A stretch of 64,000 nucleotides of DNA from NCBI RefSeq assembly GCF_020164495.1, contig NZ_JAIQYZ010000001.1, forward strand, positions 620,001 through 684,000, in the 5' to 3' direction. Shown in pieces: positions 34,458 to 43,578 of the stretch (positions are counted from its first letter, which is position 1; every line of letters starts with the position of its first letter). Source of the DNA: Psychroflexus lacisalsi. GTDB lineage: Bacteria; Bacteroidota; Bacteroidia; Flavobacteriales; Flavobacteriaceae. Made by a program: the position numbers and the translations under genes. The notes under the pieces are model-generated. The model saw only the letters and a program-made list of their open reading frames with translations. It was not told the origin of the DNA and searched no databases.

Positions 34458-35861
34458 ATGAAAACTTTATTTACAAAACTAGTAATTCTTTTGTCAATTC
34501 TCTTTATCCTCACAGGGTGTGAAAATGAAAATGATATTAATGAAAATCAACAAATTTATAATAGAGATTTTATAATAAATGATTTATCTTCCAAAGACTT
34601 ATCATCAAACTCAATAGTTCAAAAAGGCTATAGAAAATTAAATTTTAAAAAATCAAAATTTGAAAACCATAATAAATCTTCTGTTAATAATATCTACAAT
34701 TTTATCATCGACTCCTCAAGAATAAGAGAAATTTTGAAAGATAAATATATTTCTTATACACTATTAATAAAAAGACCTTTCAAAACCCCTGAATACTTTG
34801 AAAATTTGGTAATTGAACAAAGAGAAGATGAAGGTATAAATGCATACATAATAAAATATAAGCTGAACTCTAAAATTAAAGTTTTCGAAGATCATCATAC
34901 TTTTTCTTTTGATGCTTCTAGCCATGTTATACCTCTTGATTTGGATAATCTAAACTTAGATTCAAAATCAAACGGTGGATGTATGCTAGTAGCTCAAACC
35001 TGGTGTAGTTGGGGTGGTGAGCCACATGTAGCAGGGCATAATTGCTTTATGGCAGATGACGGTAGGACTTATATTGCTTATGTTGTTGATGCAAATTGTA
35101 ATGAAACGGGTCGTAATCCAAGAACTATTGGAGGTGGTAATATAGCTGATAATACCCCAAATCCTATTACAACTTCACCATTGGACTCTGATGGTAACCC
35201 TGTTGAATTCCCAAATTCAACACCGGTAAATGAAATTAATGAAATATTAGGTAATTCCCTTTCTGAAGATCAACTTTTTTGGTTATATGATCATTCTAAG
35301 CAAGCTGATCAAATTAAATTATTCTTGGATAATAATAATTCTACTGCAGCCTATTATTTTGCAATGGAAACCATTGTTGCCATGATGAGTGGTGCAGAAG
35401 TGGATTTTGAAAATGAATATAATCTTGATCTAATTCAATTTGAAAGTATTCAAGAATTTTTAGAAAATATTGATTCTGAATCTTTAGCAAGTTCGACATT
35501 GATCGACTTACAAGATAATATTGTAAATTCAATAGCTGAATTTACAATAAATAGAAGTCCATTGACTCCATGCAAGTTGGATGTAATAATATCATCAAAT
35601 TATAACAGCCAAGAAGACTGTTATGATTTTGATAATGTAAATACAAGTCTTTCTGGTTTTACAACTCCTTACAATTTTGAACAATCTAGTGAAGTAAATT
35701 CTGTTATTGATGGTGATTATATATTTATTTCATTATCTGGAACACTTACAACAGGTCTAAATATCCAAGGTTATGGCTTGTTTTATAGTGAAACTATTAT
35801 AATTGAGATTAGGATTAATAGATTTAATGGAGAATTCGATACTGCTAAAATAATTAGATAA
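34458..35861 (+). CDS. AT-rich surface-type lipoprotein, unknown function
   Basis: A 467-residue lipoprotein; the signal ends LTGC (Cys about 21) followed by ENENDINEN, an acidic stretch of the surface-export type. Residues about 170-215 contain a Cys/Trp/His-rich segment (GGCMLVAQTWCSWGGEPH, then HNC) that might bind a metal. The rest is rich in Asn, Ser and Asp. Codon use is much more AT-rich than in neighbouring core genes, suggesting recent acquisition. I recognise no domain. The neighbours (small ORF, broken fragment, secreted protein) suggest a variable accessory locus, possibly of toxin/immunity type, but no toxin motif is visible. Confidence 0.7.
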   Translation: MKTLFTKLVILLSILFILTGCENENDINENQQIYNRDFIINDLSSKDLSSNSIVQKGYRKLNFKKSKFENHNKSSVNNIYNFIIDSSRIREILKDKYISYTLLIKRPFKTPEYFENLVIEQREDEGINAYIIKYKLNSKIKVFEDHHTFSFDASSHVIPLDLDNLNLDSKSNGGCMLVAQTWCSWGGEPHVAGHNCFMADDGRTYIAYVVDANCNETGRNPRTIGGGNIADNTPNPITTSPLDSDGNPVEFPNSTPVNEINEILGNSLSEDQLFWLYDHSKQADQIKLFLDNNNSTAAYYFAMETIVAMMSGAEVDFENEYNLDLIQFESIQEFLENIDSESLASSTLIDLQDNIVNSIAEFTINRSPLTPCKLDVIISSNYNSQEDCYDFDNVNTSLSGFTTPYNFEQSSEVNSVIDGDYIFISLSGTLTTGLNIQGYGLFYSETIIIEIRINRFNGEFDTAKIIR

Positions 35862-35873
35862 ATAACTTTTAAA

Positions 35874-36029
35874 ATGGAATTAGTAACAGATATTTTAATT
35901 GGACTGAGTCCTTTTTTAGGGTTTTTCCTAATACTTTTGATAACCTATTATATAATTAGAATTTTTATTTTGTTAATAAAATATCTAAAATTGAAAATAA
36001 AACACTTAGAGGAAAAATCTGAAAACTGA
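35874..36029 (+). CDS. Small membrane protein, 51 residues
   Basis: An ATG-initiated frame, 12 bp after the previous stop, encodes MELVTDILIGLSPFLG, a hydrophobic helix to about residue 35, then a lysine-rich tail (KYLKLKIKHLEEKSEN). The single helix with a basic tail fits a small membrane peptide. It is too short for firm assignment but has clear coding-like composition and a tight distance to the upstream gene. Function unknown. Confidence 0.45.
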   Translation: MELVTDILIGLSPFLGFFLILLITYYIIRIFILLIKYLKLKIKHLEEKSEN

Positions 36030-36076
36030 ATTTTCATATAATAAATGACTCTGCAGTTATCTTATTTAACAAATGA

Positions 36077-36301
36077 GGTGATTGCATAGCATTATTTGAT
36101 CGAATTAACCATCCAAATAAAATATTTTTAGATTTAGACTTTGTTAACAATATTGAAAATTCTGTGGATGAGCAATATGTTGAAGAATTTTATAATGCCA
36201 TAGCATGGATTGGTCTTAAAGGTACTCAAGATTACCAATCTTTAAGTTCATTAAACCAAACTAAAGTTCAATATGCTATTCAATTAGTTAATAATTATTG
36301 A
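36077..36301 (+). pseudogene. Orphan C-terminal gene fragment
   Basis: A frame of 74 codons without a usable start, ending at TGA 36299-36301. It encodes GDCIALFDRINHPNKIFLD and an acidic helical part ending AIAWIGLKGTQDYQSL... and VNNY. The same frame continues upstream of an in-frame TGA (36074-36076) with INDSAVILFNK, so a once longer protein has been broken. The pattern AWxGLxGTxxYxxL near a C-terminus looks like variable C-terminal domains seen in large flavobacterial surface/Rhs-type proteins, but I cannot name it. Displaced toxin tips and immunity fragments often look like this. Confidence 0.4.
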
Positions 36302-36320
36302 TTTCTAAAAAAGCAAATAA

Positions 36321-36758
36321 ATGAAAAGTATTTTAATTTTATTTTTATTAGCGTCAAGTTTTTTTACATTCTCTCAAGTCACAAATGAACCTTTTTATTT
36401 AAAAGGAGAATCTTCCTCCATTACTGCCGATGAATATGGAAAATTATACTACACAATTGTTATAAATAGTCAGGAAGAAGATTTTAAAACTGACGCATAT
36501 AAATTTGAGATCCCGAATAAAAAAGATTTCGAAAACTACCATAAGTTATCAGAAGTTAGGAAAGAAGTTGATTTAGATACTATTACGTTTAAAGATGAAA
36601 AACAGTTAAGCTCTTATAATCCTTGTGATTTACATAACTACATCAGCAGTAAGTCTATAGTTTACCTTCTATATGAGAATATTGATGGCTATTACTTTGT
36701 AAAGATGAATTATTTGGGAACCCAAAAAAATGTTGAAGTTTTAAAAACGGGTTTTTAG
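36321..36758 (+). CDS. Small secreted protein, unknown function
   Basis: A 145-residue protein with a Sec signal peptide (ILILFLLASSFFTFSQ, cut after Ser-Gln). The mature part of about 125 residues is acidic and beta-rich with one Cys. It lies 19 bp after the orphan fragment and ends before a hairpin and a strong terminator. AT-rich like its neighbours. It has no domain I recognise; a role as an immunity or accessory protein for the broken upstream gene is possible but unproved. Confidence 0.6.
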   Translation: MKSILILFLLASSFFTFSQVTNEPFYLKGESSSITADEYGKLYYTIVINSQEEDFKTDAYKFEIPNKKDFENYHKLSEVRKEVDLDTITFKDEKQLSSYNPCDLHNYISSKSIVYLLYENIDGYYFVKMNYLGTQKNVEVLKTGF

Positions 36759-36774
36759 TTTATTTATAAGATCA

Positions 36775-36793
36775 TTTTCCGTAAAACGGAAAA
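36775..36793. repeat. TTTTCCGT inverted repeat, right boundary element
   Basis: An 8-bp perfect hairpin, TTTTCCGT-AAA-ACGGAAAA, just after the last gene of the AT-rich island. The core CCGT/ACGG is the same as in the left element at 34228-34268. No T-run follows. Confidence 0.65.
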
Positions 36794-36828
36794 AATGAAT
36801 AGCAAAGATATATACTTATCAATTTTAG

Positions 36829-36858
36829 AAAAAACCACCTTTATTGAGGTGGTTTTTT
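36829..36858 (+). terminator. Rho-independent terminator of the island
   Basis: AAAAAACCACCT and AGGTGGTTTTTT pair with a 6-nt loop, followed by T residues. It ends transcription of the 34458-36758 cluster and insulates lysS, whose start is 250 bp further. The remaining interval 36859-37074 shows nothing else I can support. Confidence 0.88.
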
Positions 36859-37074
36859 TCCTAAATCTTAAGCTTTATCAAACCTTTCAATTAGTCCTCT
36901 TACCCAAGACGTTTTTTAAAAGTGAGTTGAAAACATAAAGCTGGATGTCTAAAAACATCGATTCAACTCTACACAAATTCAGAAGAAATAAAACTACAAT
37001 AACTTATAAGGAACATTTCTTAAAATCCTATAGCTTAAATCTTAGGATGGTAAACAATATTGTAAGATTGTCTT

Positions 37075-37082
37075 TATCTTTG
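37075..37082 (+). promoter_or_regulatory. -7 box of lysS
   Basis: TATCTTTG matches TAnnTTTG and lies 27 bp before the lysS ATG. No well-spaced TTTG is seen at -33. Confidence 0.5.
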
Positions 37083-37108
37083 CGGCTTTAGAAAAAAAAT
37101 ATAGACTC

Positions 37109-38800
37109 ATGCAATTATCAGAACAAGAACGCGTAAGGCGAGATAAACTGGCTACTCTTAGGGAAATGGGAATCAATCCGTATCCTGCTGCTCAATATGA
37201 TTACACTCATACTTCCAAACAGGTGAAGAAGGATTTTGAAGAGGGTAAAAAGGTTGTGGTTGCTGGTCGACTGGTGTCTCGTCGTATACAAGGAAAAGCT
37301 TCTTTTGCTGAGTTGCAAGATGGAGAAGGTCGCATACAGGTGTATTTCAATCGAGATGAAATCTGTACTGGTGAAGACAAAACTTTGTACAACGAGGTCT
37401 ATAAGAAATTACTGGATATTGGTGATTTTATAGGGATAGAAGGGGAGTTGTTTACCACGCAGGTGGGGGAGCAAACCATAAAAGTCTTAAATTTTCAACT
37501 CTTAAGTAAATCTCTCAAGCCTTTACCGCTGCCCAAAAAAGATAGAGAAGGCAATGAATATGATGGCTTTCATGATGCTGAGCAGCGTTACAGACAGCGT
37601 TATGCGGATTTGGCGGTAAATCCTAATGTGAAAGAAATCTTCAAAAAGCGATCGGCTTTATTTACGGCGATGCGTGATTTCTTTAATGCTGAAGGTTATA
37701 TGGAGGTGGAAACGCCAATTCTCCAATCTATTCCGGGTGGTGCTGCGGCGCGTCCTTTCATTACGCATCACAATGCTTTGGATATTCCATTGTATCTGAG
37801 AATTGCAAATGAATTATACTTAAAACGATTAATTGTTGGTGGATTTGATGGGGTGTATGAGTTTTCCAAAAACTTCAGAAACGAAGGCATGGATAGAACT
37901 CATAATCCTGAGTTTACAGCCATGGAAATTTATGTGTCTTACAAGGATTACAACTGGATGATGGAGTTCACCGAGAACTTACTTGAGCATTGTGCCATGA
38001 AGGTGAACGGAACAACCAAAGCTAAGTTTAAAGAGCATAACGTGGATTTCAAAGCGCCGTACAAGCGTGTGACGATGACGGATGCGATTATCCAATATAC
38101 AGGGTTTGACATTACTGGAAAATCTGAAGAGGAGTTGAGAAAAGCCGCCCTGGACATGGGTCTTGAAGTAGACGAAACCATGGGGAAAGGCAAGTTGATC
38201 GATGAGATTTTTGGCGAAAAGTGTGAGGGTAACTTCATCGAACCAACGTTTATCATCGATTATCCTAAAGAGATGAGTCCTTTGTGTAAGGAGCACCGCG
38301 ACAATCCAGATTTGACTGAGCGTTTTGAATTGATGGTTTGTGGTAAGGAAATTGCCAATGCGTATTCCGAATTGAACGACCCTATCGACCAGCGAGAGCG
38401 TTTTGAAGAGCAATTGAAATTGGCCAAAAAAGGCGATGATGAAGCGACTGAATTTATAGACTACGATTTCTTAAGAGCTCTGGAATATGGAATGCCACCT
38501 ACCTCTGGACTCGGCATTGGTATGGACCGACTGATCATGTTTTTGACTGATAATCCCTCCATTCAGGAAGTTTTATTTTTCCCGCAAATGCGACCTGAAA
38601 AGAAAAAAGTGGAGTTAACGGAAGAGGAAAAAGTAGTTTTGGAACTGCTCAAAAAGGAATCTCCGCAAGAATTGGAAACCATTAAGTCGGCTTCTGAGTT
38701 GAGCAATAAAAAATGGGATAAAGCTGTAAAAGGCTTAAGATCCAAAGACCAGGCAACAGTAGACAAAACTGATGAAGGTTTGTTTGTGAAGTTGCTGTAA
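37109..38800 (+). CDS. lysS: Lysine--tRNA ligase (class II)
   Basis: A 563-residue class II aminoacyl-tRNA synthetase. The N-terminal OB-fold anticodon domain (KVVVAGRLVSRRIQGKASF) precedes the class II motif 1 (FNAEGYMEVETPILQ with conserved Pro), motif 2 (FRNEGMDRTHNPEFTAMEIY) and motif 3 (GLGIGMDRLIMF near residue 470). The last 70 residues are a C-terminal extension (LTEEEKVVLELLKKE, then KWDKAVKGLRSK) seen in Bacteroidota enzymes. It attaches lysine to tRNA-Lys. It is monocistronic by context. Confidence 0.96.
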   Translation: MQLSEQERVRRDKLATLREMGINPYPAAQYDYTHTSKQVKKDFEEGKKVVVAGRLVSRRIQGKASFAELQDGEGRIQVYFNRDEICTGEDKTLYNEVYKKLLDIGDFIGIEGELFTTQVGEQTIKVLNFQLLSKSLKPLPLPKKDREGNEYDGFHDAEQRYRQRYADLAVNPNVKEIFKKRSALFTAMRDFFNAEGYMEVETPILQSIPGGAAARPFITHHNALDIPLYLRIANELYLKRLIVGGFDGVYEFSKNFRNEGMDRTHNPEFTAMEIYVSYKDYNWMMEFTENLLEHCAMKVNGTTKAKFKEHNVDFKAPYKRVTMTDAIIQYTGFDITGKSEEELRKAALDMGLEVDETMGKGKLIDEIFGEKCEGNFIEPTFIIDYPKEMSPLCKEHRDNPDLTERFELMVCGKEIANAYSELNDPIDQRERFEEQLKLAKKGDDEATEFIDYDFLRALEYGMPPTSGLGIGMDRLIMFLTDNPSIQEVLFFPQMRPEKKKVELTEEEKVVLELLKKESPQELETIKSASELSNKKWDKAVKGLRSKDQATVDKTDEGLFVKLL

Positions 38801-38825
38801 GAACTTAAAATCTTTTCTTTGTGAA

Positions 38826-38868
38826 CTTTGTGTCTGCGTGGTAATATTTAAACCACAAAGGCACAGAG
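38826..38868. repeat. CTTTGTG-type dispersed inverted repeat
   Basis: Imperfect arms CTTTGTGTCTGCGTGGT (38826-38842) and ACCACAAAGGCACAGAG (38852-38868) match at 13 of 17 positions with a 9-nt AT loop. This is a member of the CTTTGTGnCTTTGTGGT repeat that is found between genes in very many bacterial genomes. It sits between lysS and the convergent deacetylase gene and may fold in RNA. Confidence 0.7.
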
Positions 38869-38904
38869 CGCTCGAAGTGTTTTTATTAAATGCATATTTT
38901 CTTT

Positions 38905-39522
38905 CTAAAGCTTTATGCTCTTAAAATTATACTCTTTAAAAGTTTTTAGTGTTTTCTCTAAAGCATACTTCATATTTCCTTCAGCTTTGAGGCTATCATG
39001 AAAAACGATGATGCTGCCAGGTTTTGCTTGGCTTTGAACACGATCAAAGCATTGTTCTTTTGAAATATTCCCAGAATAGTCTTTACTCAAAACATCCCAC
39101 ATAATAATATGCTGATTGTCTTTTAATATGGCTTTGGCTTGCGCTGAGGTACATTTGCCATAAGGTGGTCTAAATAAATAAGTAGACGATGAGTGGTTTT
39201 CGATTTCCTCTTTACAGCGTTTAAAATCGTTGAGATACTTTTCATTGGAAGTTTTCCAGCCGCTGATATGATGAAAAGTATGATTGCCAATGGCGTGACC
39301 TTCAGCAACGATTCGTTTAAATAGCTCTGGGTGTTTTCTAATGTTATCTCCTATGCAAAAGAAAGTAGCCTTGGCATTGTTGCTCTTTAAAGTGTCGAGT
39401 ACCCAAGGCGTTACTCCAGGAATTGGTCCATCATCAAAGGTGAGGAACATTTCCTTTTTTGAAGAGCAAATGTTCCATACACGTTTAGGAAAGACTCTTT
39501 TCAGAAAGTCACTTGACTTCAA
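38905..39522 (-). CDS. Polysaccharide deacetylase (NodB homology, CE4)
   Basis: A 205-residue CE4 enzyme. Motif 1 is FLTFDDGP (catalytic and metal Asp), motif 2 is HAIGNHTFHH (H-x3-H metal site), motif 3 is FRPPYGK, and motif 5 is IVFHDS. It probably removes acetyl groups from N-acetylglucosamine in peptidoglycan or an exopolysaccharide. No clear signal peptide is seen, although the N-terminus is basic. It follows the DUF2723 gene by 5 bp, forming an operon of envelope functions. Confidence 0.9.
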   Translation of the reverse strand: MKSSDFLKRVFPKRVWNICSSKKEMFLTFDDGPIPGVTPWVLDTLKSNNAKATFFCIGDNIRKHPELFKRIVAEGHAIGNHTFHHISGWKTSNEKYLNDFKRCKEEIENHSSSTYLFRPPYGKCTSAQAKAILKDNQHIIMWDVLSKDYSGNISKEQCFDRVQSQAKPGSIIVFHDSLKAEGNMKYALEKTLKTFKEYNFKSIKL

Positions 39523-39527
39523 ATTAT

Positions 39528-42500
39528 TTATTCATTTGGAATTTGATCTGGACTTAATAAACCTTTACTGGAACTATCCTTTTCAATTTCTTTCATTTCT
39601 TCTTCATTCAGTTCTTTCAATAGTTCTTCATCAACATCTTCTGCTTCAGAATCCTGATAGAAATGACTGAACTTCTCTAAATAAGAGTTGAACTCAGCAG
39701 CTTTTTCTTTTACCAATTCGTTGTCTTGGTGAATGATCAATATGTCGACCAGGCTTCTATATTTTTCAATTTCTGTAAAAATCCTTTCGGCATGTTCTAC
39801 TTGTTTTTCATAGCTCATTCCAGCATAGTAGTCAAGCCACTCCTGATAATTAGTAGCAAGTTGCTCCCAAATTTCTCTGGCTTTTTCAGGTTTATCAATT
39901 TGATAATAACCTGTCACAAAAGGTTCAACCAATTGATAATACTGATAATGCTTCACAGGGATATGTTTCATACCTAAGTCTAGAATATCTTCAGCTTTGT
40001 CGAGTTTGTTTTCTTTTATCAATTTTTCAACTAAGCGTGCAAGATTACTTCTGTAGGTAATTGCATTTTTACGGGTTTCAGGATCATGGTAGATATCATC
40101 GCTTCCGCTATTTCCCCACTCCCAATTCATGACGATATCGTACATTTTGTCTTCGTCGATGCGACCCATATCAAATGGATTGTCTGGGTTGACAGGCGTC
40201 TTGATAGGTGTGAGCTTATAAGTCACCCCTTCGAGTTGGAGATAATCTTTCATCCAGAGGTAGTCTTCATCCCTGAAGCTTCCTCCGGTAAAGTAAATAG
40301 GCCTATCCCAATCATTATTAGCTAGTAAGTCCAGCATCATCAAGTTGGGCTTATAAACCAGGTTATCCTCAAGAGTGATATAAATGTTAGATTCGATTAA
40401 ATCAGCATCTTCTGGTTTTACAATACCGTTTTCAAGAACCTTTTCCTTATCGACCGGAACTCTTAAATTCTTGGTTGGGAAGGTGTTGATCACCTGTCCG
40501 CTTTGTAATTCAGCTTTTGTGGTTTCGTTTTCACTTTTGATATACTGTATAAACTTACCTAAACTAAGTGTATCGCTAATTCTAGGGTCCTCTTGAAACC
40601 ATACGGCATCATTGGTTCCATATTTGTAATCATCATGCACCAGAGTGGTTTTAATAGGCTCACTTTCATAAGCCTTCCTTCTCATCTGGTCGATATACCA
40701 ATCGGTTGCGAATAAACTGGTATTGATAGTTCTTACATCGGTTCTGTAGCCTTCTATTTCTTGCGCATACCACAATGCAAACGTATCGTTATCTCCAATA
40801 GTGAATAAGATGGCGTCTTCATCTACAGAATCCAAATACTTTTTGGCCATCGCGAGAGTAGTGTATTTGCCTGAGCGGTCATGGTCATCCCAATTTTCTG
40901 AAGCCATTAGAACCGGTACACAAAGCAAACAGATTATTCCTACAGCTGGAGCTACTATTTTTGGAGTAATGTATTTTTTCAAATAATGAAACAAAGCGTA
41001 AACACCAAGACCAATCCATATAGCAAATACATAGAAAGATCCTACTAGCGCGTAATCCCTTTCTCTTGGTTCAAATGGGCGTTCATTTAAATAAATTTTC
41101 AATGCTATTCCTGTAAACAAAAATAAAACCGTAAGCACCCAGAAGCGTTTAACGTCTTTGGACGCATGAAAAAAGAGACCGATCAATCCTAAGATGAGTG
41201 GTGAAAAATAATAAGTATTTCGTGCTTTATTTTCAGCTAAATCTGAAGGGAGATTTTCTTGTGTTCCCAATCTGTTTTCATCTACGAAATTGATTCCACT
41301 TAGCCAGTTACCGTCAAAATTTGTGTATTTCCCCTGATTGTCGTTTTGCCTTCCAGCGAAATTCCACATGAAATACCTCCAATACATATAACCCATCTGA
41401 AATTCAAATAGATAAGTGAAATTGGATGCCGTAGAAGGTTTCTCAATGTCTAAATATTGATTGAAGCGCTTTAAAAAGCTGATGTAGCCATCTGAAGATA
41501 CTTCCCCATTTCTGAAATCTGATCGAAATGTACTGACTATAGACACAAGTTCTTGCTCTCCTCTGTGCTCCGGCTTTATAGAAAATTCCAGAGGTCCAGT
41601 GAACATCATGTAATTGGAAGCGTGCTGAGTGCTCCACATTCTTGGAAGGAAGGTTTTCTGTGCTGTATCAGAATTCTGCTTTGCATTCTTGAAGTCGTTT
41701 ATGATGACATATTCACCCTTTTCTTCATCTTTTTCATAAATAGGATCATCATCCAGGTAAGGATTATCAGGATCTAAGCCAGCGAAGATTTCTGTAAATT
41801 GTGGGCCGTAAAACAAATGGGTCTCGGGATATTGATCTCTGTTGTAATAAGCTAAGAGTTGTTGAGCACTACTTGGGTCATTCTCATTAATGACTGTCCC
41901 GGCGTTTGCCCTTATGGGTAACATGATCCAACTTGAAAACCCAATAAACACAAACAAAATGCATAGCAAAACGGTGTTGATGTGGATATAGTTTTTTCGC
42001 CTTGTGTATTTAAGCCCAAAATAAAATGCCGCTACAACAAGTAAGCCCGCGATGATTGTCCCAGAGTTGAAAGGAAGTCCTATACTGTTGACAAAAAATA
42101 CTTCCATCTTAGCGAAAAACGTAAGGGTGTAGGGGAGGAGTAGTTTAAATATGAATAGTAAAATTCCAACTACGACTATATTGGCGACAATAAAATTCTT
42201 AACTGTTATTTTTTTATAATTTTTGAAATAATATAAAAATCCTATAGCGGGAATAGTTAGTAATCCCATAAAGTGAACACCGAAAGACAAGCCTATGATC
42301 AAGCAAATTAAAATCAACCAGCGATTCCCTCTTGGCTTGTGCATGTCTCTTTCCCAGAGTAAACCTACATAGAACATGGCTGCCATAATGCAGGCAGCCA
42401 TGGCATAGACTTCAGCTTCAACTGCACTAAACCAAAAGCTATCAGTGAACGTAAATGTAAGCGCACCAATCAGACTGCTTGCTAATATGGCTATGTCTGA

Positions 42501-42848
42501 AGCCTTTGTCTTTATTTCATTAGTTTTAGTAAGCTTCTTTAACAAAAGAGTAATTGACCAAAACATAAATAAAATTGCAAATGCACTGGCAACTCCAGAC
42601 ATGAGATTGACCATAAAGGCAATCTGACTTTCATCTGAAGCAAACATGGAAAAGAAGGCTCCAAATATTTGATAAAAAGGGGCGCCTGGAGGGTGTCCAA
42701 CTTGAAGCTTTGCTGAAGTAGCAATATATTCCCCAGCATCCCAAAAGCTAGCCGTGGGTTCTGTTGTGAGATAGTAAGTTATAAGGGCTACCAAAAAGGC
42801 AAACCAGCCTAATAGTTTATTCCAAAGTGAGAAGGCATGCTTGGTCAT
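39528..42848 (-). CDS. DUF2723 membrane protein, protein O-mannosyltransferase-like
   Basis: A 1106-residue integral membrane protein with about twelve N-terminal to middle hydrophobic helices, followed by a large soluble C-terminal part. The N-terminus (TTEPTASFWDAGEYI, then KLQVGHPPGAPFYQIFG) is the DUF2723 signature, in which Asp and the PPGAP loop are reminiscent of GT-C mannosyltransferases such as PMT. The C-terminal region from about residue 930 is TPR-like (repeated helices with Tyr and Lys). Start taken at ATG 42848; the longer frame begins in upstream DNA. Family members are implicated in protein O-glycosylation in Bacteroidota. Confidence 0.85.
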   Translation of the reverse strand: MTKHAFSLWNKLLGWFAFLVALITYYLTTEPTASFWDAGEYIATSAKLQVGHPPGAPFYQIFGAFFSMFASDESQIAFMVNLMSGVASAFAILFMFWSITLLLKKLTKTNEIKTKASDIAILASSLIGALTFTFTDSFWFSAVEAEVYAMAACIMAAMFYVGLLWERDMHKPRGNRWLILICLIIGLSFGVHFMGLLTIPAIGFLYYFKNYKKITVKNFIVANIVVVGILLFIFKLLLPYTLTFFAKMEVFFVNSIGLPFNSGTIIAGLLVVAAFYFGLKYTRRKNYIHINTVLLCILFVFIGFSSWIMLPIRANAGTVINENDPSSAQQLLAYYNRDQYPETHLFYGPQFTEIFAGLDPDNPYLDDDPIYEKDEEKGEYVIINDFKNAKQNSDTAQKTFLPRMWSTQHASNYMMFTGPLEFSIKPEHRGEQELVSIVSTFRSDFRNGEVSSDGYISFLKRFNQYLDIEKPSTASNFTYLFEFQMGYMYWRYFMWNFAGRQNDNQGKYTNFDGNWLSGINFVDENRLGTQENLPSDLAENKARNTYYFSPLILGLIGLFFHASKDVKRFWVLTVLFLFTGIALKIYLNERPFEPRERDYALVGSFYVFAIWIGLGVYALFHYLKKYITPKIVAPAVGIICLLCVPVLMASENWDDHDRSGKYTTLAMAKKYLDSVDEDAILFTIGDNDTFALWYAQEIEGYRTDVRTINTSLFATDWYIDQMRRKAYESEPIKTTLVHDDYKYGTNDAVWFQEDPRISDTLSLGKFIQYIKSENETTKAELQSGQVINTFPTKNLRVPVDKEKVLENGIVKPEDADLIESNIYITLEDNLVYKPNLMMLDLLANNDWDRPIYFTGGSFRDEDYLWMKDYLQLEGVTYKLTPIKTPVNPDNPFDMGRIDEDKMYDIVMNWEWGNSGSDDIYHDPETRKNAITYRSNLARLVEKLIKENKLDKAEDILDLGMKHIPVKHYQYYQLVEPFVTGYYQIDKPEKAREIWEQLATNYQEWLDYYAGMSYEKQVEHAERIFTEIEKYRSLVDILIIHQDNELVKEKAAEFNSYLEKFSHFYQDSEAEDVDEELLKELNEEEMKEIEKDSSSKGLLSPDQIPNE

Positions 42849-42977
42849 TGAAAATATTTTGGACGAAAATAAACATTTATAAAAACTTATAAACACTTGA
42901 TATTGTTTATTATTTCAACTTATTTTCAGTGAATACTTTGAACTTTTAAAATTTTAAAAAATAATTTTCAAAATGGG

Positions 42978-43008
42978 TTTGGTGGTATGAAAGTTAGTTT
43001 TATATTTG
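42978..43008 (+). promoter_or_regulatory. tRNA-Gln promoter
   Basis: TTTG at 42978-42981 and TATATTTG at 43001-43008 are separated by 19 bp, a textbook Bacteroidota promoter (TTTG-N19-TAnnTTTG). Transcription should start near 43015, about 10 bp before the tRNA. Confidence 0.85.
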
Positions 43009-43023
43009 CACTCCAATAATTAT

Positions 43024-43096
43024 TGGCCTATGGTGTAACTGGCAACACATCTGGTTTTGGTCCAGAAGAGTCTAGGTTCGAAACCTAGTAGGCCAA
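43024..43096 (+). tRNA. tRNA-Gln(UUG)
   Basis: The cloverleaf is complete: acceptor stem TGGCCTA/TAGGCCA, anticodon stem TCTGG/CCAGA with loop TTTTGGT giving anticodon TTG, and a T arm TCTAGGTTCGAAACCTAG-like with GTTCGAA. The 3' CCA is not encoded. It has its own promoter and terminator and is a single-gene unit. Confidence 0.95.
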
Positions 43097-43105
43097 CTTT
43101 ATTCG

Positions 43106-43141
43106 AAAACCGTTTTCTTAATTGAAAGCGGTTTTTTTTTG
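43106..43141 (+). terminator. Terminator of tRNA-Gln
   Basis: AAAACCGTTTTC pairs with GAAAGCGGTTTT (one G-U pair, 6-nt loop), followed by ten T residues. It lies 10 bp after the tRNA. Confidence 0.88.
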
Positions 43142-43358
43142 TTTAATAAAATCCACACAATTTTTTACTTTACTGATCCTTTGTGTTTTAAAGATTGTTT
43201 GTAAAACCAACTGATTTCTAATTGCCACCACCCCATGAGAGTTCCAGAGTTTAGGGATATCAGAATTTATAAAATTTTGTTTTAAGTGGAAAGTAAAAAT
43301 CTCTTGAATAATTGACTAAGGTGACCTCTTAGATGTCTTAAATCTTACTTTATGGCAT
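43142..43358. other. Intergenic region, nothing recognised
   Basis: About 220 bp between the tRNA terminator and the next palindrome. I see no coding region, tRNA or repeat of note. Confidence 0.5.
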
Positions 43359-43390
43359 AAAAAAAGCTGATTAATTAATCAGCTTTTTTA
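43359..43390. terminator. Bidirectional terminator-like palindrome
   Basis: A 15-16-bp palindrome, AAAAAAGCTGATTAA and its complement, is centred at 43374/43375 with no loop spacer beyond the AT centre. It has A/T runs on both flanks, so it could terminate in both directions. It lies between tRNA-Gln and the infB terminator. Confidence 0.65.
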
Positions 43391-43527
43391 TTCTGAGCTA
43401 GTTACTCAAACATAGGATGAAACATAATAGATAATATCTTGTTATGCTATATCACAAAAATAGCTATATATCCTTTTCTTGTCAATACCTGCTATTAGGT
43501 ATGAGTTTGATGATCATATTTATAACT

Positions 43528-43555
43528 AAAAAAGCCCCACAATTTTGTGGGGCTT
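43528..43555 (-). terminator. Terminator of the rimP-nusA-infB operon
   Basis: AAGCCCCACA pairs with TGTGGGGCTT around a 4-nt loop. On the minus strand it is followed by six T residues, 24 bp after the infB stop. Confidence 0.9.
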
Positions 43556-43578
43556 ATCTTATTTATAAAACTGATATT

